Below are positions 43,922 to 51,238 of a stretch of 64,000 bases of DNA, piece by piece. This DNA is from Gracilimonas sediminicola (lineage in GTDB: Bacteria; Bacteroidota; Rhodothermia; Balneolales; Balneolaceae): assembly GCF_024320785.1 (NCBI RefSeq), contig NZ_JANDBC010000001.1:1308001-1372000 (forward strand). Reading direction: 5' to 3'. The position numbers and the translations under genes are program-made. The first letter of the stretch is position 1. Each line of letters begins with the position of its first letter. The notes below the pieces were generated by a model. That model worked only from the letters and a program-made list of their open reading frames with translations. It searched no databases and had not been told where the DNA came from.

Positions 43922-44641
43922 ATGGACACACAGAATAATCGCAACTTTGTAATTCTTGGAATTGGAATCATCATTGGATTGGCTTCGCTGGGCTTTTTGC
44001 TACGGAATGCCGCCATCACCTATAAAGAATACGAGCGGACGGTTACTGTAAAAGGACTGGCTGAGCAGGAGCACCTGGCCGATGTTGTAATCTGGCCTAT
44101 ACAATTCACCGAAGCCAACAATCAACTTGCAGATATTTATCTGGACCTTGAAAAAAGTGAGCAAAAGATTAAAGACTTTCTCATTGAGAACGGTGTGAGT
44201 GAAGATGAGATTTCGATCTCCACCCCTTTTGTAACGGATAAATCGGCCCAGCAATATGGCGGTGCTGATAACCCTGAGTACAGATATGTAGCCAATCAAA
44301 CTGTGACGGTATATTCTGAAGATGTGATACAGGTTCGGGAAATCATGAGTAAGCTGGCAGAGCTTGGGAAGCAGGGAGTTGCACTTACCGGAAATGAGTA
44401 TCAGGTGCGAACCGAGTATTTGTTTAACAGCCTGAATGACATCAAGCCAAAAATGATTGAAGAGTCGACTAAAGAAGCCAGGAAGGTGGCTCAGAAATTT
44501 GCTGAAGATTCGAACAGCAAGCTTGGTAAAATAAAGACGGCTTACCAGGGGCAGTTTAGCATTTCACCCCGTGATAATAACAATCCGCATATCAAGAACA
44601 TCCGGGTAGTTTCTACGGTTGTTTATTACCTGTCTGATTAA
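43922..44641 (+). CDS. SIMPL-domain protein, membrane-anchored
   Basis: 239 aa. One N-terminal helix at about 9-28 (FVILGIGIIIGLASLGFLL) then the SIMPL/BP26 domain: VTVKGLAEQEHLADVVIW, IENGVSEDEISISTPFVTDK, YRYVANQTVTVYSEDV and STVVYYLSD. The family forms channel-like oligomers (Brucella BP26) but its role is unclear. Periplasmic domain anchored to the inner membrane. Single gene. Confidence 0.88.
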   Translation: MDTQNNRNFVILGIGIIIGLASLGFLLRNAAITYKEYERTVTVKGLAEQEHLADVVIWPIQFTEANNQLADIYLDLEKSEQKIKDFLIENGVSEDEISISTPFVTDKSAQQYGGADNPEYRYVANQTVTVYSEDVIQVREIMSKLAELGKQGVALTGNEYQVRTEYLFNSLNDIKPKMIEESTKEARKVAQKFAEDSNSKLGKIKTAYQGQFSISPRDNNNPHIKNIRVVSTVVYYLSD

Positions 44642-44712
44642 TACAGAGTCAAAAGATTCTGCGTCTTTACATTAGCAGGCTACATCAATTGTGATGTAAA
44701 GGCAAATCAGGT

Positions 44713-44720
44713 TATCTTTG
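44713..44720 (+). promoter_or_regulatory. TAnnTTTG promoter box
   Basis: TATCTTTG lies 31 bases before the ATG at 44752 and matches the Bacteroidetes -7 box; the start would give a short leader of about 25 bases. Confidence 0.4.
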
Positions 44721-44751
44721 GCAAAAATTCAGCCCATAAATTTAATTCATC

Positions 44752-45096
44752 ATGCCTACTGTAAAATTGTTGAAAATTGCTCATGGCCGCAGCGGCGATA
44801 AAGGAAATGGAAGTAATGTAGGAATTATTGCCCGCCACCCGGATATTTACCCTTTTCTGAAAGAAACCCTAACGGCAGATCGTGTGAAAGATCACATGAA
44901 AAATGTGTGTAAAGGTGAGGTTGAGCGGTATGAGTTGCCTAACATTGGGGCACTTAATTTTATTCTGAATGAAAGTCTCGGCGGTGGAGGAACTGTTTCC
45001 CTCAAGCTGGATGCCCAGGGAAAAACACATGCCTCCCAAGTACTTCGGATGGATGTTGACGTGCCGGAAAATCTACTGAAGCTGGTTGAAAATTAG
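44752..45096 (+). CDS. Stand-alone AtuA C-terminal-like domain protein
   Basis: 114 aa. LLKIAHGRSGDKGNGSNVGIIARHPDIYPFLKETLT and LPNIGALNFILNESLGGGGTVSLKLDAQGKTHASQVLRMDVDVP match the C-terminal part of AtuA/DUF1446 proteins, which in acyclic-terpene and other catabolic gene sets are joined to a larger N-terminal half. Here it is a separate small gene and the large partner is not in the window. Function unknown. Confidence 0.82.
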   Translation: MPTVKLLKIAHGRSGDKGNGSNVGIIARHPDIYPFLKETLTADRVKDHMKNVCKGEVERYELPNIGALNFILNESLGGGGTVSLKLDAQGKTHASQVLRMDVDVPENLLKLVEN

Positions 45097-45130
45097 AAAG
45101 GCTTTAGTGGTCGCGATGCCTTAAACGACT

Positions 45131-45205
45131 CGCTTGTTTACCGGAATAGATTGATCCGCAGTAACCATCTTCCCACTGACAACTATCTTTTCCGGTACAC
45201 AAGCG
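45131..45205. terminator. Long inverted repeat in a convergent gap
   Basis: CGCTTGT (45131-45137) pairs with ACAAGCG (45199-45205) and ACCGGA (45140-45145) with TCCGGT (45191-45196). A second hairpin GAAGGG-GTTCAG-CCCTTC follows at about 45205-45222. Between the AtuA-like and DUF2911 genes; probably a bidirectional terminator. Confidence 0.5.
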
Positions 45206-45253
45206 AAGGGGTTCAGCCCTTCGGTAGCAAGTTAGGAAAGGACTTTGCCAAAA

Positions 45254-45832
45254 CTACTCCCCGTAAAACCGAATGGGGATGTCTACTCTTACCACATCCC
45301 ATTTCAGCGTCATGCTGGTCATGCTGTATTCAGGTTCAGAGAACTGAATGGTAAAAGCCTCAACCGGTGTTTCTAAATTCTGAACGGGAAATTTCATTCG
45401 TTTGTAGTCGCGCTCCGGCTTGTATTCAAACGCTCCCCACTGTCCTAATTCGTGGTTGAGGATAACAGTAAAAGAATCCGGCTGAGGAATGGTAAACAAA
45501 GCATAGGTTCCGGGAGTTATCGCCTGATCGCCCATTAGCACCGGTTCGGTAATAGTGATTTCAGTCGCTTCATTTGCACCGGTTCTCCACACTTTCCCCC
45601 AGGGCTCCCATTCCCCGAAAATTGTACGTCCGCGCCGGTAGGGCTGTCCGTAGACAACTTTAATATAGGTGCTGTTATGCTTGATAGAAGCGATGGCGAT
45701 CGGGCTTTTCCGGTTGCCGTTTTGTGCAGGCTGTGGATCGGCTGGCTTTTTGGATTCGCAACCAAAAGCGGTTAACAGAAAGGCCCCACAAAATGCCAGA
45801 ACAGAAACGCGAAGAACAAATGATTTAATCAA
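45254..45832 (-). CDS. DUF2911 lipoprotein
   Basis: 192 aa. Lipobox at AFGC (Cys25), Pro-rich linker, then the DUF2911 domain: VYGQPYRRGRTIFG, EPWGKVWRTGANEATEITI, QAITPGTYALFTIPQPDSFTVILN. The family is common in Bacteroidota and its function is not known. The gene overlaps the upstream 979-aa gene by 4 bases (ATGA), and that gene overlaps hlyIII by 4, so the three form one operon. Confidence 0.92.
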   Translation of the reverse strand: MIKSFVLRVSVLAFCGAFLLTAFGCESKKPADPQPAQNGNRKSPIAIASIKHNSTYIKVVYGQPYRRGRTIFGEWEPWGKVWRTGANEATEITITEPVLMGDQAITPGTYALFTIPQPDSFTVILNHELGQWGAFEYKPERDYKRMKFPVQNLETPVEAFTIQFSEPEYSMTSMTLKWDVVRVDIPIRFYGE

Positions 45833-48768
45833 AATTGGCCAAATATAAATTGAGTGTTATTTCGGGTTGGTTCGTACGCAAGCCCTACCCCTAAATCAAA
45901 CAATAAGTTAGACACTTTGAACTGAACATGGAAACCGGCTCCGAAAATACTTCGGCTTGAAGCCACTAAGTCGTTGGCGTCCATGTCGGTTAGGGTGTGT
46001 GTAAAAGTTGTTAAATAGATACTGCTCAGGTACAGAGGCAGGGTCAGCCCGCCGGTATCAGGATACCAAAGCGGAATGGTATAACGGGTGCTGAACCGGC
46101 TCAGGTTTTGAAAGCCTCCATCCTGCCCGGATCTGAAATTAGGGAAAGCACCGGATTTAAAACCCATAGGGATGATCGTATCGTTGGAGTAAATAGGTGA
46201 TGCACTTTGCTGAAGAAATTGAAGGTCGAGCCTCAACGATTGGTTCCACTTCCTCAACGGCGACACAAAACCGAACACTCCGTAATAAGCCGACCATTGA
46301 TTGGCAAAGCTTGAATTGAAGTTGCCGATCGGAGTTGGTATTGATATCTCCGGCTTGTTGAGGGTTTGCTCATAAAGCCCGAAAAAGGAAATTCCTGAAG
46401 AGGGCTGAATATCTCTCTTAAAATTCAACACCCCGATATTCAGCTGAGAAAAGAATCCGGCTTTATATCGCGTAGCAAAGTCGGTCAGGCCCGAAGGCTC
46501 CAGATCATAATACTTGAACTGCTCCGCGGAAATTTCCGGAGAGAATGAAATGGAGCTAAGCCTGGTATCTCCCCGGAATGTATAATCAAAAGGCATCGAC
46601 AAGCTGATCCCCCGATCCTGTCTCATCAACGAAAACCGCTCGCCGGTATCATTGTTCTGTATAGCAAAAAACTGCGGGTCGCTATATCCGTTCAGTTCAA
46701 AGCCCGGATAAAACATTTTGTTGGTGTAGCTAACATCGTACCAAAGCCTGTTTTGTATCCCTGTAATTTCGGCCGAATACGCCTGTCTGGAAAGCGCATC
46801 AATACTCGAAAACCCGGCTCCGTACTGATAGGTCCCTCCTTTTTCTTCCAATACCGGATAAACCGCCCGGGGCTTCAGCCAGGAAAATTCTGCCCCATAA
46901 GGTGTTGGCTCTATGGTGGAAATTGAGTCCATAGCAGACGCCCCTAACAATGGCCTTGTTAATTCTTCATTCAGCGCATCGCCAGCCAGTCTCATTGAAA
47001 CCGGAACCGGGGCATTCAAAAAATCATCCCGATTCAATACAGCCAACTTCCGTTCATTAACTTTCTGCACAACATATGCGATTTGACTACCATCCGGAGA
47101 ATAGGACGCTTCAAATGCATTATACAATGAGCTGGTTCGCTGGGTGACTTCATCGGACTGCAAGTTATATTCGTACACGTTCATGGCCGGACCGGCATCC
47201 AGGCTAAACAACAAATGCTCACCATCCGGGTGCCATTGAGGGTCAAATACAGAGGCATTCTCAAAGGCCAGATCTGGAGCTTCATCCAGGTCTTCGGACA
47301 GGGAATTCAATGATGTTATCCAAAGTGCCTGAACGCCTCTTCGTTTCAAAACCACAGCCAGTTGTTTAGGTTTTGTCGGGTTGAACCGAAGGGTAACCGG
47401 AATAGCCCCATCAAAAGTTTTGCGTACTTCAACCTCTCCGCCCTCGGCTATTTCTACAATCTTACCGCCGGAGCCATCAGCCTGAATAGCCAGCACCCGC
47501 TCTCCATTTGATGTGGGAGCATAAACCCGGGCATTCTCTGTAAGCCTTGTTGAAGCCCCTGTTTCCAAATTCAGCTTTTGTACATCGGCAATGTATTGAG
47601 AGGGGATGAGCGGGTCGCGGGAATAATTACTAAAGTAGAAGTCAGTAGCGTTTTCAATCTCATAGTTATAATCCTCTACGCTGAACACTTCCTTTAGCAG
47701 CTTCATTTTTCCTGATTCTAAATCGTATTCATAAAATCCAATCCGCCCATTGTAAAAAGAACCGTAAAAAAGCAGCTTTGTATCTGATATCCATTTGGGA
47801 CCGTGAATTTCTTCCCCTTTATACGGAGTGTCGATGATGCGGGACTTTTCCGTAGTGTTGACTTCAATTTCTGCCAACCGCTGTTCTTCTTTTTCCGCCA
47901 GGTCTTTCTCATACAACGCATACAACTGACCCGGCCACTTCCCTGTTTTAGCCCTCAACGCAACTCCATATCCCAAAAAGAAATTATGGTAGTGATAGCG
48001 AATCGCCTTTTTTGAAATGTCATCGCCGTAATTATCATGGAGCCAATCAATAAACGTATATCCCGAAATATAGTGGCGGTTATAGGGCTGGGTGTAATCT
48101 GAAGGAATGAGGGTTTGCCCCATATTCCATCGGCCGGAACTGGCAAAATTTGCATTGAAGCGATTGTTGAAGAAGCTGTAATTCCCCCGCCCTCCCTGTG
48201 GTGTCACCGATTCCGTTTCATAATACACTGCAAGTCCTTCATGTAAACCCACCGGGGCAAATCCATGAAATGTACGGGCGATATCCGGGGAGAATAAACT
48301 GATGAAATTGGGGATACTCACCTTTTTATCTTCAAAAGGCTGCTGAATATTGAAATGTGTGGCATGAATGAGCTCGTGAGGAAGCACCGTCTCCAGCCAG
48401 TCGCCCGACTGCGGGTTCATTCCCTTCCCTTTTATCGCGGCTAACTCTATTTCGGAACGGAAATTGAAGGAGGTTACAAATCCGTTTGAAAGATCATTGT
48501 AGTTATTCAAAATCACCGGGAAATTGGTCAGCGAACCTCCTGTCAGCTTCGAGGTTTTGGCATACTCACTTTCCAGTATTGCAGCCGATCTGTAAGCCAG
48601 AGAGTCTTCCCCTTGCGGAAAAATAATGCGAAAATGCGCTGTCTTAATTTGCTGCCAGTTCAATCCACCGGGGCGGTTTATAACCGAGGTGTTATACAGC
48701 TGTGCAAAAGTTGAAACAGGTGCAATCGTCAGACTAAATAGTACAGCAAATAAAATCCTTTTCATCAT
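45829..48768 (-). CDS. Large exported metallopeptidase-like protein with propeller and outer-membrane C-terminus
   Basis: 979 aa. Signal peptide ends TFAQ. Near the N-terminus lies a zinc-site candidate HELIHATH (His131, His135) in SGDWLETVLPHELIHATHF, so a gluzincin-like peptidase is possible. The middle (about 300-620) is a TolB-type propeller (WHPDGEHLLFSLDAG, YSPDGSQIAYVV). The last about 350 residues alternate short strands and aromatic turns and end in FIFGQF, typical of an outer-membrane barrel with a terminal Phe. I know no experimental role. Overlaps hlyIII upstream and the DUF2911 gene downstream by 4 bases each; a second Met follows the first. Confidence 0.85.
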   Translation of the reverse strand: MMKRILFAVLFSLTIAPVSTFAQLYNTSVINRPGGLNWQQIKTAHFRIIFPQGEDSLAYRSAAILESEYAKTSKLTGGSLTNFPVILNNYNDLSNGFVTSFNFRSEIELAAIKGKGMNPQSGDWLETVLPHELIHATHFNIQQPFEDKKVSIPNFISLFSPDIARTFHGFAPVGLHEGLAVYYETESVTPQGGRGNYSFFNNRFNANFASSGRWNMGQTLIPSDYTQPYNRHYISGYTFIDWLHDNYGDDISKKAIRYHYHNFFLGYGVALRAKTGKWPGQLYALYEKDLAEKEEQRLAEIEVNTTEKSRIIDTPYKGEEIHGPKWISDTKLLFYGSFYNGRIGFYEYDLESGKMKLLKEVFSVEDYNYEIENATDFYFSNYSRDPLIPSQYIADVQKLNLETGASTRLTENARVYAPTSNGERVLAIQADGSGGKIVEIAEGGEVEVRKTFDGAIPVTLRFNPTKPKQLAVVLKRRGVQALWITSLNSLSEDLDEAPDLAFENASVFDPQWHPDGEHLLFSLDAGPAMNVYEYNLQSDEVTQRTSSLYNAFEASYSPDGSQIAYVVQKVNERKLAVLNRDDFLNAPVPVSMRLAGDALNEELTRPLLGASAMDSISTIEPTPYGAEFSWLKPRAVYPVLEEKGGTYQYGAGFSSIDALSRQAYSAEITGIQNRLWYDVSYTNKMFYPGFELNGYSDPQFFAIQNNDTGERFSLMRQDRGISLSMPFDYTFRGDTRLSSISFSPEISAEQFKYYDLEPSGLTDFATRYKAGFFSQLNIGVLNFKRDIQPSSGISFFGLYEQTLNKPEISIPTPIGNFNSSFANQWSAYYGVFGFVSPLRKWNQSLRLDLQFLQQSASPIYSNDTIIPMGFKSGAFPNFRSGQDGGFQNLSRFSTRYTIPLWYPDTGGLTLPLYLSSIYLTTFTHTLTDMDANDLVASSRSIFGAGFHVQFKVSNLLFDLGVGLAYEPTRNNTQFIFGQF

Positions 48769-49430
48769 CCTGAAATACTAAACGGAGGTAAATAGTTGTA
48801 GATCGCCCAATAATGGGAAAAAGCACCGCCCATTACAAACAGGTGCCAAATTTCATGAAAGCCGAATGCCGTTGGAATCGGGTTTGGTTTCTTAATGCCG
48901 TAAATTACTGCCCCAATTGTATAAAACAACCCACCAATGGCAATCCAGTAAACAAATCCGTGTGGCAGCATCTTCCAAACCATCGGAAGAATTATTACTG
49001 AAGCCCAACCCATAAAAAGGTAAATAACCGTTGAAAACCAACGCGGAGCATTCATCCAGAAAGTCTTTTTCAAAATACCTGCAAGGGCAAACAGCCAGAT
49101 GCCCAGCAACATCCCCCACTGCCAGGCCCCTTCCAAAACAATGGCACACATGGGCGTATAAGAACCGGCAATGACTATATATATGAGGTAGTGATCTACC
49201 ATCCTGAAAAATTCTTCGATGTTATTTTGCACATTAATGGTGTGGTAGATGGCACTTGAGAGAAACATCAGAATCACGGAAATACCATAAACCAGATAGG
49301 CTGCCTTGTGTCCGGTCGGGCTTTCGGAAGCTGCCGACATCAAAAAGAAAAGCCAAACGGTGGCAATAATGGCGCCTAAATAGTGAGAGTAGGCATTAAA
49401 AGGCTCTCTTGGTGGAAAGAATGTTTTCAA
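48765..49430 (-). CDS. PAQR/hemolysin III family membrane protein
   Basis: 221 aa, seven predicted helices. Family motifs: PREPFNAYSHYLGAI near the start, AIYHTINV with the Ser-x3-Asp/His set (SSAIYHTI, DHYLIYIVIAGSYTP) and GFHEIWHLFVMGGAFSHY with two His. In eukaryotes PAQR proteins hydrolyse ceramide-like substrates; bacterial members, once called hemolysin III, are poorly known. First gene of the operon with the 979-aa protein. Confidence 0.93.
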   Translation of the reverse strand: MKTFFPPREPFNAYSHYLGAIIATVWLFFLMSAASESPTGHKAAYLVYGISVILMFLSSAIYHTINVQNNIEEFFRMVDHYLIYIVIAGSYTPMCAIVLEGAWQWGMLLGIWLFALAGILKKTFWMNAPRWFSTVIYLFMGWASVIILPMVWKMLPHGFVYWIAIGGLFYTIGAVIYGIKKPNPIPTAFGFHEIWHLFVMGGAFSHYWAIYNYLPPFSISG

Positions 49431-49517
49431 TGGAGATACTTGTCGTTTTATTACTTGGGGTATAATCCTTATTAATTTACCAAATCCGAATGAGCATTTA
49501 ATAAATTATTTCTCAGC

Positions 49518-50771
49518 CTATCCCACAAACCTCCAGTAGAAAAACAGCAGGGCAAATGCGGAAAGGAATATCATACCCAGCCAGCTTAATACTCTAAGCC
49601 ATGTTTTGGGGTGATGGTCTTCGGGCGTGAACCGCGACATGATGAGCCCGCAATTAATATAAGCCAGCGCCGGTGCTGTCAGAAAGGAAAGAGAGGTGGC
49701 CAGGTCTATAATATAGGTAAATTGACTGCCCGTTAGCCAAAGAATCAACATGGATATCGTTGAGATCAGAAACAGCAGTCCCTTATAAGAAAAAAGTCCC
49801 GACTCGTCAACCTCGCTCTTCATCACCCGGATAATTTCGCGGGTTACCCGGGGGTAAGAATCCGTCACCGTAAGCGTGGTGCTGAACATGGTTGTAAATG
49901 CACAAATGATGATAATCCAATGAGCCCAGCTACCCAATGTCTGTGTGTACAGATCGATGAGCTGTTGGGCAAAACCGGCACCTGAGGATGAAAAACTTAC
50001 ACCCGAACCAAACATCACCAATGCTCCGAGCGACAAAAAGATCAGCGCCAGAATAGACGCCCCCACATATCCAATATTGAAATCCAGCAGACTTTCTTTC
50101 AGGCTCGATTTATGTTGGGTCTGCTTTTGTCGCTCCAGGCTCCACAGCGAATGCCAGGCCGCTGCATCAATGGGAATGGGCATCCACCCCATCAGGGCAA
50201 TCAGGAAAGTGACCCCGGCTACGTCCCATACAGAAGGTGCGGCGGGCAATTCTGAGGGAGAGGCATCAAACAACGCGGCCAAAAAGGCGGCAATGGTTGA
50301 AAGCGAGAGAACTACCATCACTACTTTAATCAGGGAATCGAGAGCTGAATACTGACCACGAAACAGAACACCAATGCAAATCAGTAAAATGATGATGCTC
50401 CACACCAGCAGCGGCAGCTCGATTCCGGTTAATTCTACAGCCAGACTTGCAGTTACGATGGTGACTGCAGCCTGGATAGCGAACATTGTCCCAATGGTAA
50501 AGATGATATAGATCCAAAGCGCCCAGCTGCCCAGTTTTTTGTAGCCGGCGATCAGGCTTTCTCCGGTGGCGGTAGCATAGCGCGGACCGTATTCCAGGAA
50601 GGGATACTTCATCAGGCTGGCAATGATGACCGCCCAGACGAGGGTGAATCCATAATCAGCACCGGCACGTGTAGATTGCACCAAATGCGAAACCCCGATG
50701 GCAGCCGCGGCCAGAATCAGTCCCGGCCCGAATGCATATTTAAAGGTAGATGTAACTTTTCCCGAATCCAT
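49518..50771 (-). CDS. NRAMP-family transporter lacking the metal-site motifs
   Basis: 417 aa, eleven predicted helices, clearly NRAMP by layout (YAFGPGLILAAAAIGVSH..., LLWLTGSQFTYIIDLATSLSFLTAPALAYINCGLIM). But the helix-1 motif DPGN is replaced by GVSH (AIGVSHLVQSTRAGADYGF) and the helix-6 MPH by MPI (GWMPIPIDAAAWHSLW). These residues bind Mn/Fe in known members, so transport of these metals is doubtful; another substrate is possible. It diverges from an M14 peptidase gene, with a 467-bp gap that can form competing hairpins. Confidence 0.85.
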   Translation of the reverse strand: MDSGKVTSTFKYAFGPGLILAAAAIGVSHLVQSTRAGADYGFTLVWAVIIASLMKYPFLEYGPRYATATGESLIAGYKKLGSWALWIYIIFTIGTMFAIQAAVTIVTASLAVELTGIELPLLVWSIIILLICIGVLFRGQYSALDSLIKVVMVVLSLSTIAAFLAALFDASPSELPAAPSVWDVAGVTFLIALMGWMPIPIDAAAWHSLWSLERQKQTQHKSSLKESLLDFNIGYVGASILALIFLSLGALVMFGSGVSFSSSGAGFAQQLIDLYTQTLGSWAHWIIIICAFTTMFSTTLTVTDSYPRVTREIIRVMKSEVDESGLFSYKGLLFLISTISMLILWLTGSQFTYIIDLATSLSFLTAPALAYINCGLIMSRFTPEDHHPKTWLRVLSWLGMIFLSAFALLFFYWRFVG

Positions 50772-51238
50772 TTCCTGTTCTGTTGCTTTCCATTCGGGCG
50801 GATGATAATGAAAAAATAGTTTGTGCGTGAACTGAGAAAGCCTACAATCACAAATCGATCATTCGGTCGCTTGGTTCATCGCTATTCTTTTTGATAGACG
50901 AATTGCACGTTCATCATTCGGCTCTGCCTAAATAAGAAAGACTTGAGAAATAAAGCGAGAGCCGGGTGATGAAATAGATACGGAGCAGGCACCTTTAGGT
51001 CGAGCCTATCCATCACCCCGTTTATCTTCTCTCCGGCGGTAAAGCCTTTTCCCCACGAAATGGAATGATGGATTACCCTCTGTCTAAGTAAAAATTTGTG
51101 CTTTAGCGCTTTCGTGGCAAAACCTTATCGGCTCAGCGAACCGATTAAGGCCCCGGAACTTTTAAAAACTTTTTTCATTTTGAACTGGTACCATTCAACG
51201 CGTTATTGAAGTATCAACCAGTATAAATCAAACTAACT
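50772..51238. promoter_or_regulatory. 467-bp divergent gap with competing hairpins
   Basis: CATCATTCGGCTCT (50912-50925) can pair over 14 bp (two G-T pairs) with AGAGCCGGGTGATG (50958-50971); the GGGTGATG part (50964-50971) can instead pair with CATCACCC (51011-51018). A further hairpin CCTTATCGG/CCGATTAAGG lies at 51123-51150. Such either/or pairing is the mark of an attenuator, but it could also be a repeat. I see no small gene here and no known riboswitch. Confidence 0.4.

Noticed and set aside
50772-51238. Manganese (yybP-ykoY) riboswitch before the NRAMP-like gene
   Set aside because: I could not find the conserved internal-loop core sequences; only generic competing hairpins are present.
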